DNA of 64,000 nt from JANMEB01 sp041745295 (GTDB taxonomy: Bacteria > Planctomycetota > Planctomycetia > Pirellulales > Pirellulaceae). Under the pieces are notes generated by a model. It saw only the letters and a program-made list of their open reading frames with translations. It had not been told where the DNA came from and did no database searches. The stretch lies in contig JBGTJE010000080.1 of assembly GCA_041745295.1 (NCBI GenBank), forward strand, positions 1-64,000, written 5' to 3'. Positions 43,966 to 52,389 of this stretch are shown one piece after another. A program made the translations under genes and the position numbers. Numbering within the stretch: the stretch's first letter is position 1; the number at the start of each line of letters is the position of its first letter.

Positions 43966-44961
43966 CTACCGCTGGATCGTATCCACGTTTGGCTCGGGAA
44001 TAATTGGACGTCCAATCCGCAGACCTTCCAAAACCGGTTCGATCGGCTGAACTTGAGTTCCGGGCAGCGCAGGTGCGGTCGTCAGCGAGTAGGGTTGGCG
44101 ATGATTTTTCGCGACGGCAGCGTCTTCGATTCTCACAAATCGCACGATGGGTGGAATATTCGACGGACGCAATGGCGGAACCGCAAACATGATTTTTTGC
44201 ATATGGATAACGGTTGCTTGGGGATCGTCGCGTCCGCTCATCTGGAGCGCGGCGCTAAATTCCGAATCGACTATGACCTTGAGTTTTGGAATGGCTTGAG
44301 CGGGGCGATTTTGGCCCTGATCCTTCGACTGCGGATTCGACAGTTCCCCATCGTCGATTTCCATGATTAACGTGTTGCTTGGCTTGGCAGATGGAATTTC
44401 GGCATCCGGTGCTGTCGTCGGTTCGGGGACGTCCTCGATCGGCATGATTGTCGTAGCATCGCCGGTTTTGTCGACTAGTAGGTCTTCAACGGCATGATTA
44501 GACGTCGAGACGGCATTACGCGAATTGGGGGAAACCAGGCTACCCGACGGTCTCGGGCGATCGAGGGCGCTTTCGGCCTCGGCGGATTCACTTGTGACCG
44601 AATCATTCGCGACGTCAGGCAAGGACCGCGATCTCTTCTGCTGGGCTTTGGCCGTATTGGCCCTGGTCTGAATCAACTCGGGACGAACCACGAGTTTAGG
44701 TGTAGTTGTTGTTGGCGGCGGGACAAATGCAACGGAGTCGGCCGTTTGCACTTGAGCGCTAGTTGCGGCCAACGGAGTCGGCGATGGGACCTGTTGACAG
44801 TGGCAATTGTGCGATGCCCGGGCGCAGTCATAACAACCGATGGGTTGATGCCGCGCCATGCCGGCGCAACATCCGCAAATTGAAAGTCCGGCGATAGCCG
44901 CGACAAGTATCAATCCCAAACAGTTGAATCGTCGGTCGAGGTATCGCGTCGAAGTGCTCAT
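43966..44961 (-). CDS. lipoprotein-like hypothetical protein, Cys-rich start, Pro/Thr-rich
   Basis: Protein of about 331 residues from the ATG at 44961; an ATG at 45018 would add 19 residues before the hydrophobic segment. The signal-like start (CLGLILVAAIAGLSICGCC) ends in a Cys cluster, and more Cys and His follow (GCYDCARASHNCHCQQ), which may bind metal or lipid. A long disordered region rich in Pro, Thr, Ser and Ala comes next. The final 120 residues look folded, with LKVIVDSEFSAALQMSG and MQKIMFAVPPLRP. I recognise no family. It seems exported and anchored to a membrane. Upstream is a 460-base spacer before gyrA's end. Confidence 0.7.
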   Translation of the reverse strand: MSTSTRYLDRRFNCLGLILVAAIAGLSICGCCAGMARHQPIGCYDCARASHNCHCQQVPSPTPLAATSAQVQTADSVAFVPPPTTTTPKLVVRPELIQTRANTAKAQQKRSRSLPDVANDSVTSESAEAESALDRPRPSGSLVSPNSRNAVSTSNHAVEDLLVDKTGDATTIMPIEDVPEPTTAPDAEIPSAKPSNTLIMEIDDGELSNPQSKDQGQNRPAQAIPKLKVIVDSEFSAALQMSGRDDPQATVIHMQKIMFAVPPLRPSNIPPIVRFVRIEDAAVAKNHRQPYSLTTAPALPGTQVQPIEPVLEGLRIGRPIIPEPNVDTIQR

Positions 44962-45422
44962 GGCGTAATCCGTTCTCAAAACAATCGTGCCGTTAAGCGC
45001 ATTCAGCATCTTGCGCAAAAGTGGTTTAGGTGTCGTAGATATCGGATTAGTCCGTTCGTAGCGTTTCGAATTGTCCTACGCAGTTCAGAATCGTTGTTTT
45101 CGGTAAGTCGGCCATTGGCAAAACAACTCGTACGAACTGCATAGACCGCAGGATGCACATTACACGTCCGGGTGTGCACGCCTTGAGCGGTCCAATTGCA
45201 CCAACGGAAACGGTCGTAACGGCAAAGGCGCCCGGGAGCTAAGATTGGCGGATTGAGGTCGTTTAACGCCAAGCCGAGGGCGCCGGCACTCCTTCCATTC
45301 AGCTGGCCGTCGCCTTCGGCTGGGCATTAAACGAGGAGGGCAGCTGACGGTGTTTGCGTTTTCGGAGCGCCGGCGCCCTCGGCTTGGCGTTAAACGAAAT
45401 TTGCTACGCCTTGCCGATCGCG
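44962..45422. other. intergenic region between two minus-strand genes
   Basis: The first 300 bases hold no gene I can support; they should contain the promoter of the lipoprotein-like gene. From 45261 to 45395 lies the largest GTTTAAC-type inverted repeat, 27 bases before the gyrA stop, which may end the gyrA transcript. Confidence 0.5.
45261..45395. repeat. GTTTAAC-type inverted repeat, copy 4 (32-base arms)
   Basis: Arms at 45261-45292 and 45364-45395 are reverse complements with a single mismatch in 32 bases. Arm text includes GTTTAACGCCAAGCCGAGGG and then CGCCGGC. Between them sits a second half-element ending GGGCATTAAACG. The stem would be one of the most stable in the window. It is 27 bases downstream of the gyrA stop codon. 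Confidence 0.85.
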
Positions 45423-48245
45423 TCATTCATCGGATTCGTCGTTGGATTCGACGTCGTCGATCTCGTCCTCTTCATCGAATGCGGGGGCAATGGCACTCGA
45501 CCCCGTGCTGGGGCGGTCCAAGCGAGGCGTGGTTGACACGAGATCGGTTTCGACGACATTTTCGTCACGCGGGACGCGGACCACGGCAGCCAACGAATCC
45601 CCCTCGTCCATGCTCATGATGTTAACGCCCTGAGTATTTCGGCCAATGGACTTAACATCGGCGCAGTTAATGCGTTGGATTTTTCCGCGGGACGTCATCA
45701 ACAAGATTTCGTCCTCGTTTTGAACGGGCAGAATTCCGATGACCCGACCGTTGCGCTCCGTCGTTTTGATATCGCGGACACCTTTGCCGCCCCGTCGTTG
45801 CGTACGGTATCGCGTCGAACTGGAGACGTCCTCTTCCTCAGCCTCGACGGATTCATCGAGTTCTTCTGGAATCGCGGCATCGTCCGGACTCATCGCGTCG
45901 TCAGGCAGGGCGGTGTCTTCGGGCGTTACGGTTTTCGGTCCGAACGTCGTCCGTTTGCCAAAGCCGTTTTCACAGGCGGTCAACAACGTTGCTTCGGGAT
46001 CGACGACGACCATGCCGACCAAGAAGTCATCTTTGCGGAGCGTGATTCCTTTGACGCCGCTGGTATTGCGCCCGGTTGGTCGCACATCGCTTTCGTCGAA
46101 TCGGATGGCCATTCCGTTGGCGGTGGCCAACAAAATGTCATCGGCGGTCTTCGAGACCGAGACGTCGATCAATTCGTCGTCTTCGCGAAGCTTGATGGCG
46201 ATGATGCCGCCCGCGCGGGGGCGGCTGAATTTGCTGAGCGCGGTTTTCTTCACCAGTCCCTTCTTGGTGGCCATCATCAAGTAGTGACCCACTTGGGAAA
46301 AGTCGCGCACGGCGACGCATTCGGCGATTTTTTCGCCTTCCTCTAACTTAAGCAAATTGATAATCGCGCGGCCCCGGCTTTCGCGACTCAGCTGCGGCAA
46401 GCCGTACACTTTCTGCCATTGCATGCGGCCGCGATTGGTAAAGAACAGCAAGTAATCGTGCGTACTGGCAGCAAAGACGTGTTCAATGGGATCCTCCTCA
46501 TCCGCTTGGGCTCCTTTGAGTCCCTTGCCCCCTCGCCGCTGTGCGCGATACGTACTGACTGGCGTTCGTTTGATGTAGCCGCGATGGCTAATCGAGACGA
46601 CCATGTTTTCTTCGGTGATCAGATCTTCGACATCGATATTGCCGATTTCTTCGCCGGTAATTTCCGTCCGGCGACGATCGGAGTGTTTGCGCTTGACCTC
46701 CAACAGGTCGTCTTTGATGATTTTTCGAATATTCTCTTCGTCGGAGAGGATCCGCAGGTACTCGGCAATTTCGGTCATCAATTGGGCGTGTTCTTGCGAC
46801 AAACGCTCTTGTTCTAAATTGACTAGCTGGCCCAGCGTCATTTTCAAAATCGCGTCGGCTTGGAGCGCCGTTAATCCATACGAGTCGGCGGCGCCGCGAT
46901 CCTGTTGAATTTGCCGGAAGGCATCTTCGCCGATCGCTCGTTGGAGCATTGCCGACGGGCATTGCAACTGCATTAAGCCCTGTTTGGCGTCGGCCTGCGT
47001 TTTGGAAGTGCGAATGAGTCGAATGATTTCGTCGATATTAGCCAGCGCGACGAGCAAGCCTTCGAGGATATGCTTTCGGCGGCGGGCCCGCGTTTTCATG
47101 AACTCGGTCCGCCGGCGGATCACCTGAATGCGATGCCGAATGAACTCGGCCAAGAGCTGTTTGATCGAAAGCTCGCGCGGCTTGCCATCGACCAACGCCA
47201 GGAAGATCATCGAGAACGACGTCTGCAACGGCGAGAACTGATACAACTGATTGAGAACGATTTCGGGATCGGCATCGTTCTTGATATCAATCAAAAGTTT
47301 GACGGGTTCCTCCAGGTCGCTGAGGTCGCGAATGGCGGAGATGCCTTTGATCTTGTCCCCTTTGACCAACCCTGCGATTCTTTCGACGACCATGTCGCGA
47401 GTCTGCTGGTAGGGGATCTCGCTGACGACGATTTGGCTGCGGCCTTTTTTGGTTTCGACGATTTCACATTTGGCGCGAACGACGATCGTACTTCGGCCCG
47501 TATAGTAGGCTTGCCGAATTCCCATGCGGCCACAGATTTGCGCGCCGGTCGGGAAATCGGGGCCGGGTAATACTTCGAGTATTTCGTCGATCGAAACGAG
47601 AGGATTTTCCAGAAGCAGGATGACCGCATCGCAAACTTCACCCAAATGATGCGGTGGAATCGAGGTCGCCATGCTGACGGCAATACCGCTGGCCCCATTG
47701 ACCAGCAGGTTGGGAAACTTGCAGGGCAGAACCGTCGGCTCCATTCGCTTTTCGTCGTACGTAGGCACAAAGTCGACCGTGTCAAACTTCAAATCGTCGA
47801 GCATCAGTGCTGCGATCGCCGAAAGCCGAGCTTCCGTGTATCGCATCGCGGCCGGCGGTAAACCTGCGACAGAGCCGAAATTGCCTTGCTTGTCGATGAG
47901 AACGTGGCGCATGTTCCAGTCTTGGGCCATCCGCACCAGCGTGGGATAGACGATGCTTTCGCCATGCGGATGGTAATTGCCGCTGGCGTCGCCAGAGATC
48001 TTGGCGCATTTGACGCGCGAAGCCCCCGGTCCTAGGTTCAGATCATTCATCGCAACCAGGATGCGACGCTGGGAGGGCTTCAAGCCGTCGCGAACATCGG
48101 GCAGCGCCCGGGACACGATGACGCTCATGGCGTACGTCAGGTAGCTATCTTTGAGCTCCTGCTCGATGGGCATGTCGATCCACAAGGGTTGTCCGCTTTT
48201 CCCCAGTTCGCCGTTGCCGTTTTCCGGAGGTGTATTCGAGGACAA
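45423..48245 (-). CDS. gyrA: DNA gyrase subunit A
   Basis: Cytoplasmic topoisomerase II subunit of 940 residues (E. coli GyrA: 875). The cleavage domain shows GLKPSQRRILVAM, the quinolone-pocket region NYHPHGESIVYPTLVRMAQ near residue 92, and the catalytic Tyr in AAMRYTEARL near 133. The GyrA box QRRGGKG is at about residue 568, which identifies GyrA and excludes ParC. A second exact QRRGGKG lies near 815, in the C-terminal propeller, preceded by an acidic insert of about 40 residues (PEDTALPDD through EAEEEDV). The end is acidic. In the quinolone pocket the E. coli residues Asp82, Ser83, Ala84 and Asp87 read here Glu, Ser, Ile and Pro. It is divergent from the gene at 48596. Confidence 0.96.
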   Translation of the reverse strand: MSSNTPPENGNGELGKSGQPLWIDMPIEQELKDSYLTYAMSVIVSRALPDVRDGLKPSQRRILVAMNDLNLGPGASRVKCAKISGDASGNYHPHGESIVYPTLVRMAQDWNMRHVLIDKQGNFGSVAGLPPAAMRYTEARLSAIAALMLDDLKFDTVDFVPTYDEKRMEPTVLPCKFPNLLVNGASGIAVSMATSIPPHHLGEVCDAVILLLENPLVSIDEILEVLPGPDFPTGAQICGRMGIRQAYYTGRSTIVVRAKCEIVETKKGRSQIVVSEIPYQQTRDMVVERIAGLVKGDKIKGISAIRDLSDLEEPVKLLIDIKNDADPEIVLNQLYQFSPLQTSFSMIFLALVDGKPRELSIKQLLAEFIRHRIQVIRRRTEFMKTRARRRKHILEGLLVALANIDEIIRLIRTSKTQADAKQGLMQLQCPSAMLQRAIGEDAFRQIQQDRGAADSYGLTALQADAILKMTLGQLVNLEQERLSQEHAQLMTEIAEYLRILSDEENIRKIIKDDLLEVKRKHSDRRRTEITGEEIGNIDVEDLITEENMVVSISHRGYIKRTPVSTYRAQRRGGKGLKGAQADEEDPIEHVFAASTHDYLLFFTNRGRMQWQKVYGLPQLSRESRGRAIINLLKLEEGEKIAECVAVRDFSQVGHYLMMATKKGLVKKTALSKFSRPRAGGIIAIKLREDDELIDVSVSKTADDILLATANGMAIRFDESDVRPTGRNTSGVKGITLRKDDFLVGMVVVDPEATLLTACENGFGKRTTFGPKTVTPEDTALPDDAMSPDDAAIPEELDESVEAEEEDVSSSTRYRTQRRGGKGVRDIKTTERNGRVIGILPVQNEDEILLMTSRGKIQRINCADVKSIGRNTQGVNIMSMDEGDSLAAVVRVPRDENVVETDLVSTTPRLDRPSTGSSAIAPAFDEEDEIDDVESNDESDE

Positions 48246-48595
48246 CTTTATTTCCCTTTATATCGCAGTCGCAAGAATCGGCGATCTCAAACGCCCGCAA
48301 AGCGCTGTTCCAGGACGCAAGCTTACGGCCAAAAAGTACTGCGAATTCAGCGCTGCAAATCGCCCCTAAATTTACCATTTTTGACCCCCAGCCACAATCG
48401 TCCGACGTAAATAGTTGTTGCCGTAAGGTGCGATGCAGCAACCAGTTGCGAAGACTCGTTTGGACCGTGTAGCGGGGCCTTCGCCAAACATTGCTTGACC
48501 GCGGAATCTCCTGCTGAAGACAATGCAAGAATGCGGCGATTGGGTTCCGGGCCTGGTCGCCGCCGAGGATTGTCGTCAAGCGAAAGAATTAGGTC
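48246..48595. other. divergent intergenic region
   Basis: Spacer of 350 bases between gyrA and the prenyltransferase-repeat gene. It must hold both promoters. I see no clear -35/-10 pair, hairpin or extra gene. Confidence 0.4.
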
Positions 48596-50581
48596 ATGGT
48601 CTCAAACCGCTGGAGTCAGGCATTCGACTTCGACGCGTTCGATGCAAGACTCGAGTTGTTGACGGGAACAAGCCGCGAAAACTCACTTCCCGCCGTTCTT
48701 CTTGTCGAACCTCGCGCGACTGCGCCGCATGCTTCTATGGCTCGGCAGCGCGATGGCGAATCGACGATCGACGTCGAATCCAAACTCGGCCAGCAAATCG
48801 ACACACCGGATGGTCCGATTTGGGTAGAGGGGAGCGCGGTTTTGTGCGCCTGCCCGGATTGTGCGGCGCCGATGACGTTGCGGATCTCGTTGGCGATGGC
48901 CAATTGTTGGCGCTGCGAAGCATGCGTCGAGCTTACCGCGGCGCAACGGCGTGCGTTACAACAAGCCCTGGAAGAGCCCGATCGCGCAGTCGCTCGGATT
49001 GCCCAGCCCCTGGACCGCACCTCCGTGGACGCGCCAGCACAGCGCCGTGCGCGCCCCTTGGCTCGCCCGCGGGAACTCGGACCGATTCGTGACTCGGGCC
49101 CGCGCCGTACGCGAATGTCTTTTCGCGATCGAGTTCATTCCATTCCGGCCTGGCTTGTCAGTCTATTGTTTCATTTAATCCTGCTGATGATTCTGGCCTT
49201 GGTCTTACTCCCCAATGCTCAGGAGGATCTGGAGATCACGATTACCACGTTCGTCGATCCGTCCGAGCAGCCGGGAGGCGAGTTTCAGGCGGTCAATCTC
49301 GACCACCAACTTCAGGACGATTTGCTCCCTGCGCCACTGTTGGAAATGGGGGAGGCGGAAATGCGGCAGTACAAGATGCTGGCGGATCGGGATGCGAAGC
49401 AGCTGCAAGTTGATGATGCTCCGCTCGCGGCGCTACCCGATGTCGCGTCGGTCCGCCGGAGCATCACGACGCAAACAGGTCGGACGCAGTCATTAGTCGC
49501 CCGCGACCCCCGGATTCGCGCGGACATCGTCGAACGCGAAGGTGGCTCGACCCTCACCGAAGCAGCCGTTTCGCGCGGTTTGCGCTGGCTGGCCACCGTG
49601 CAGAACCAAGACGGAAGTTGGAGCCTGACACGATTTGATCGCAGCGACCGGCCCACCAATTCCGGCGACGCAGCCGGGACGGCGTTGGCGCTTTTGCCGT
49701 TCCTGGGTGCCGGTCAAACGCACGAATTCGGTGTATACAAATCGACCGTTGCGAAAGGGCTCGCATGGCTGCTCGACCATCAAAAACCGAACGGTGATTT
49801 TCGGGCCGGTTTGGAGGAAGAGTACGGAATGTATACGCACGGCCAAGCCTCGATTGTCGTGATCGAAGCCTACGCGATGACGGGCGACGAGAAACTGCGC
49901 GACCCTGCGCAGCGAGCTATTCGGTTTATCGAAAAGGCACAGCACGAACGGGGTGGCTGGCGGTATCGTCCCGGCGAGGAAGGCGACACCAGCGTCTTTG
50001 GTTGGCAGTTGATGGCGTTACAAAGCGCTCGTTCGTCGGGTTCCGGTTTACAAGTCGATGACGCGACGCTGAAATTGGCGGACTATTACTTGGACCTCGT
50101 CAGTCGACGTACGGGGTCGCGCGAGGATGCCGAAGGCGGCGATCGCTATCGTTTGGCCGGAGTGTTGTATCGGTATCAACCTGGTCGTGAGCCCACGCCA
50201 CCGATGACCGCCGAAGCAATTCTGTGCCGAATGTATTTGGGCTGGCAAAAAAATGATCCGCGTTTGGCCGCTTCCATCGATTGGCTGACCAAGTATCATC
50301 TTCCCGACGAAGACTCAGAGTTCAACGTCTACTATTGGTACTACGCTACGCAAGCCATTCACCATTACGGCGGCACGCGCTGGAAAACGTGGAACAACCG
50401 TGTTCGCAATTTGCTGATCAGCTCCCAAGAAACCCGAGGCAAGTATCCGGGAAGCTGGGATCCGGATGACGATGTGTGGGGCAATCGGGCCGGCCGCATC
50501 TACGTAACATCATTAGCGGTGTGTACTTTGGAAGTCTACTATCGACATCTGCCGCTCTTCAAGCAGCTTGATTTGAATTGA
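48596..50581 (+). CDS. zinc-ribbon, membrane-anchored protein with prenyltransferase-like repeats
   Basis: Protein of 661 residues in three parts. Residues 80-112 hold a cytoplasmic zinc-ribbon-like pair: CACPDC at 84-89 and CWRCEAC at 104-110. One membrane span lies at about 184-206 (LVSLLFHLILLMILALVLLP), preceded by an Arg/Pro-rich linker. From about residue 330 the outer part is an alpha-alpha barrel of the squalene cyclase/prenyltransferase repeat type, with QW-like turns: VQNQDGSWSL, HQKPNGDFRAG, HERGGWRYRPG. The cyclase DXDD acid is not evident, so it may be a binding scaffold, not a cyclase. This domain order is common among planctomycete proteins of unknown role. Its TGA overlaps the folP start. 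Confidence 0.8.
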   Translation: MVSNRWSQAFDFDAFDARLELLTGTSRENSLPAVLLVEPRATAPHASMARQRDGESTIDVESKLGQQIDTPDGPIWVEGSAVLCACPDCAAPMTLRISLAMANCWRCEACVELTAAQRRALQQALEEPDRAVARIAQPLDRTSVDAPAQRRARPLARPRELGPIRDSGPRRTRMSFRDRVHSIPAWLVSLLFHLILLMILALVLLPNAQEDLEITITTFVDPSEQPGGEFQAVNLDHQLQDDLLPAPLLEMGEAEMRQYKMLADRDAKQLQVDDAPLAALPDVASVRRSITTQTGRTQSLVARDPRIRADIVEREGGSTLTEAAVSRGLRWLATVQNQDGSWSLTRFDRSDRPTNSGDAAGTALALLPFLGAGQTHEFGVYKSTVAKGLAWLLDHQKPNGDFRAGLEEEYGMYTHGQASIVVIEAYAMTGDEKLRDPAQRAIRFIEKAQHERGGWRYRPGEEGDTSVFGWQLMALQSARSSGSGLQVDDATLKLADYYLDLVSRRTGSREDAEGGDRYRLAGVLYRYQPGREPTPPMTAEAILCRMYLGWQKNDPRLAASIDWLTKYHLPDEDSEFNVYYWYYATQAIHHYGGTRWKTWNNRVRNLLISSQETRGKYPGSWDPDDDVWGNRAGRIYVTSLAVCTLEVYYRHLPLFKQLDLN

Positions 50582-51507
50582 AACACGAACCGAAACCTCA
50601 ATCGGACCAGCCGCTTGGCCCGACGCTTCCTCTCGAATCCGCCAAAATATGGAAGCTTAGAACGCGGACATTGCAATTGGGCGAGTTGCCGTTGCTGATG
50701 GGGATCGTAAACGTCACTCCCGACAGCTTTTCCGACGGCGGCAATTACCTTGACGCAGATCGAGCGGTCGAGCACGCGCTGAGTCTGATCCAAGACGGCG
50801 CTGCGATGATTGACGTGGGCGGCGAAAGCACACGACCCTACGCGCAACCGGTCGAGCTGGCGGAAGAGTTGCGGCGAGTGATCCCGGTAATCCAAAAACT
50901 GCACGCGAAGTCCAATGTTCCGATTTCAATCGATACGTCCAAATCGAAAGTGGCCCGCGCGGCGCTGCAGGCCGGCGCGGAGATTATCAACGACGTGAGC
51001 GGCTTGGAAGCGGATCCGGACATGGTCTCTGTGGCCCAACAAAGCGGCGCTGGGCTTTGCGTCATGCACATGCAGGGAACTCCCCAAACCATGCAGGACG
51101 ACCCAATTTATGACGACGTAGTTGAAGATGTCGCACAGTACCTCCACGATCGCACGCAGCTTCTCGTAGCTGCGGGAATTGAACTCCGATGCATTTGCCT
51201 CGATCCAGGAATCGGGTTTGGAAAGACCCATCAACACAATTTAACCTTGATCAGCAATTGTCGCCGCTTACACCTGTTGGGTCGACCGATTTTGATCGGG
51301 CATTCGCGCAAGGGGTTTATCGGCAAGTTGATCGGGTCGAATGAGATTGCGGACCGGGATTTGGGGACATTGGCACTCTCGCTGTTCTTAGCGCAGCAAC
51401 GAATTCAAATTCTGCGCGTGCACGATGTGGCCGCGACTCGAAAGGCATTTACGCTGATGCAGGCCGTGTTTTCAGGCGAGCCGCCGCGTTTACCCCGGCG
51501 GTCTTAG
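50578..51507 (+). CDS. folP: dihydropteroate synthase
   Basis: Cytoplasmic folate enzyme of 309 residues, joining p-aminobenzoate to the pterin pyrophosphate; the sulfonamide target. Family text is complete: MGIVNVTPDSFSDGGNYLDA, MIDVGGESTRPYA, SIDTSKSKVARAAL, IINDVSGL, CVMHMQGTPQTMQ, CLDPGIGFGKTHQHN, GHSRKGFIG and VHDVAATRKAF. The start is read as TTG at 50578, forming a TTGA overlap with the stop of the gene before. The first ATG lies too far inside, at the core strand. Translational coupling to the repeat protein is likely, but no functional link is known. Confidence 0.93.
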   Translation: MKHEPKPQSDQPLGPTLPLESAKIWKLRTRTLQLGELPLLMGIVNVTPDSFSDGGNYLDADRAVEHALSLIQDGAAMIDVGGESTRPYAQPVELAEELRRVIPVIQKLHAKSNVPISIDTSKSKVARAALQAGAEIINDVSGLEADPDMVSVAQQSGAGLCVMHMQGTPQTMQDDPIYDDVVEDVAQYLHDRTQLLVAAGIELRCICLDPGIGFGKTHQHNLTLISNCRRLHLLGRPILIGHSRKGFIGKLIGSNEIADRDLGTLALSLFLAQQRIQILRVHDVAATRKAFTLMQAVFSGEPPRLPRRS

Positions 51508-51782
51508 TTTTCAGTTTTGAGGCGAGCGGCAGTGTTTATCCCCGTCGTCTTGGTTTTCAGTTTTCAGTTTTCAGTGTTCAGTCAGAAAGGCATGAGTGTA
51601 AGCAGTTTTGTTAACCTCATTTTTCGCGACTTTCGATTCCCTCGCCAGCCGCTTCAACGCGAGGAGGGCTTCACTTCTCATTCCCTCCCCCGGCGCTTCG
51701 TCGCGGGGAAGGCAAGGGAGGGGGGCTTTTGCATTCTTCGGGAGATGAGGCTTCACGTCTTCGGCGCACATTGCCGCAAGAA
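51508..51782. repeat. intergenic repeats: TTTTCAG motif and CCCTCCCC palindrome
   Basis: Near 51509-51590 the word TTTTCAG or GTTCAG occurs several times in two runs; the same words occur at 5065-5088 after the methyltransferase. Near 51681-51722 lies a palindrome of the form CCCTCCCCCGGCG..CGTCGCGGGGAAGG..AGGGAGG. No gene seen. Confidence 0.5.
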
Positions 51783-51817
51783 ACAAAAAAAACGGCGTCC
51801 GAAAGCGGATGCCGTTT
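51783..51817 (-). terminator. rho-independent terminator of the cysteine-rich gene
   Basis: Read on the minus strand: AACGGCATCCG, a four-base loop, CGGACGCCGTT (11-bp stem with one G-T pair), then eight T in a row. It starts 30 bases after the stop codon at 51847. This is the clearest terminator in the window. Confidence 0.85.
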
Positions 51818-51846
51818 GATTTCATTGATTGACCAGCTCAACCGAG

Positions 51847-52389
51847 CTACTTCTGATTGCCTTCGGCTTCGGCCTTCTTTTCGCACGTGCATTCGTTTAG
51901 GCAGCCGCATGGTTTGGCAACGGCAACGGTAACGGCACTCGCGGCGGCGCTATCGGCTTCCGCTTCATCGGCGCAGCAACTTCCCGCCGCACAACACTCG
52001 CCGTCCGAACCCGCACAGCAGGAACCGGTTTTTGAGCTGACGGCGACGGTTGCTGCTGCACAGCATTCGCCTTTGGCACCGGCACAGCAGGAACCGGTTT
52101 TGGAGCTGACGGCGACGGTTGCCGCTGCACAGCATTCGCCTTTGGCACCAGCACAGCAAGTTTCGCTCTTGGCAGACGACGTCGCCACGGTTTCGCTGCA
52201 GCAACTGGGCTTGCTCGTCGCAACATCCGAGGATGCCGAGCAGCAGCTGCCGGCATTGACGACAGCAGAAACGGGCGTTCGATCGCTCGCTGCCCTCTGC
52301 GTGGCGTTTTCCGTCGAACGGTTGTAAATCAAAGCGCCAATCGCCACAAATGCCGCAACAGTAATCATTCCAAACAATGCTTTATGCAT
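51847..52389 (-). CDS. cysteine-rich repeat protein, exported or membrane-anchored
   Basis: Protein of 180 residues with 22 cysteines. One hydrophobic segment (FGMITVAAFVAIGALIY) starts it, as signal or anchor. The mature part carries nine Cys-Cys pairs in the patterns GSCCAG and GECCAA, then CGCLNECTC near the end. The middle is a tandem repeat of 23 residues (CCAGAKGECCAAATVAVSSK plus TGS), matching the 69-base DNA repeat. Spacing of the pairs suggests metal binding (zinc, copper or iron-sulfur) or disulfide folding outside the cytoplasm; I know no family with this layout. A GAGG lies before the ATG, and a strong terminator follows the stop, so it is its own transcript. Confidence 0.8.
   Translation of the reverse strand: MHKALFGMITVAAFVAIGALIYNRSTENATQRAASDRTPVSAVVNAGSCCSASSDVATSKPSCCSETVATSSAKSETCCAGAKGECCAAATVAVSSKTGSCCAGAKGECCAAATVAVSSKTGSCCAGSDGECCAAGSCCADEAEADSAAASAVTVAVAKPCGCLNECTCEKKAEAEGNQK
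52013..52158 (-). repeat. 69-base tandem repeat within the cysteine-rich gene
   Basis: Units begin at 52013 and 52082, with the start of a third at 52151, each keyed by GCACAGCA. The two full units differ at about three positions. The length is a multiple of three, so unit gain or loss keeps the frame and changes the number of Cys-Cys pairs by two per unit. Confidence 0.85.

Noticed and set aside
45675..46346. Long open frame on the plus strand inside gyrA
   Set aside because: It is antisense to clear gyrA coding sequence, has no ribosome binding site, and its composition follows from gyrA codon use.
45423..48245. ParC instead of GyrA
   Set aside because: Two exact QRRGGKG boxes are present, which mark GyrA; ParC lacks a complete box.
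52013..52158. CRISPR-like or minisatellite array
   Set aside because: Only two full units of 69 bases with no spacers; it is an in-frame coding duplication in the cysteine-rich gene.
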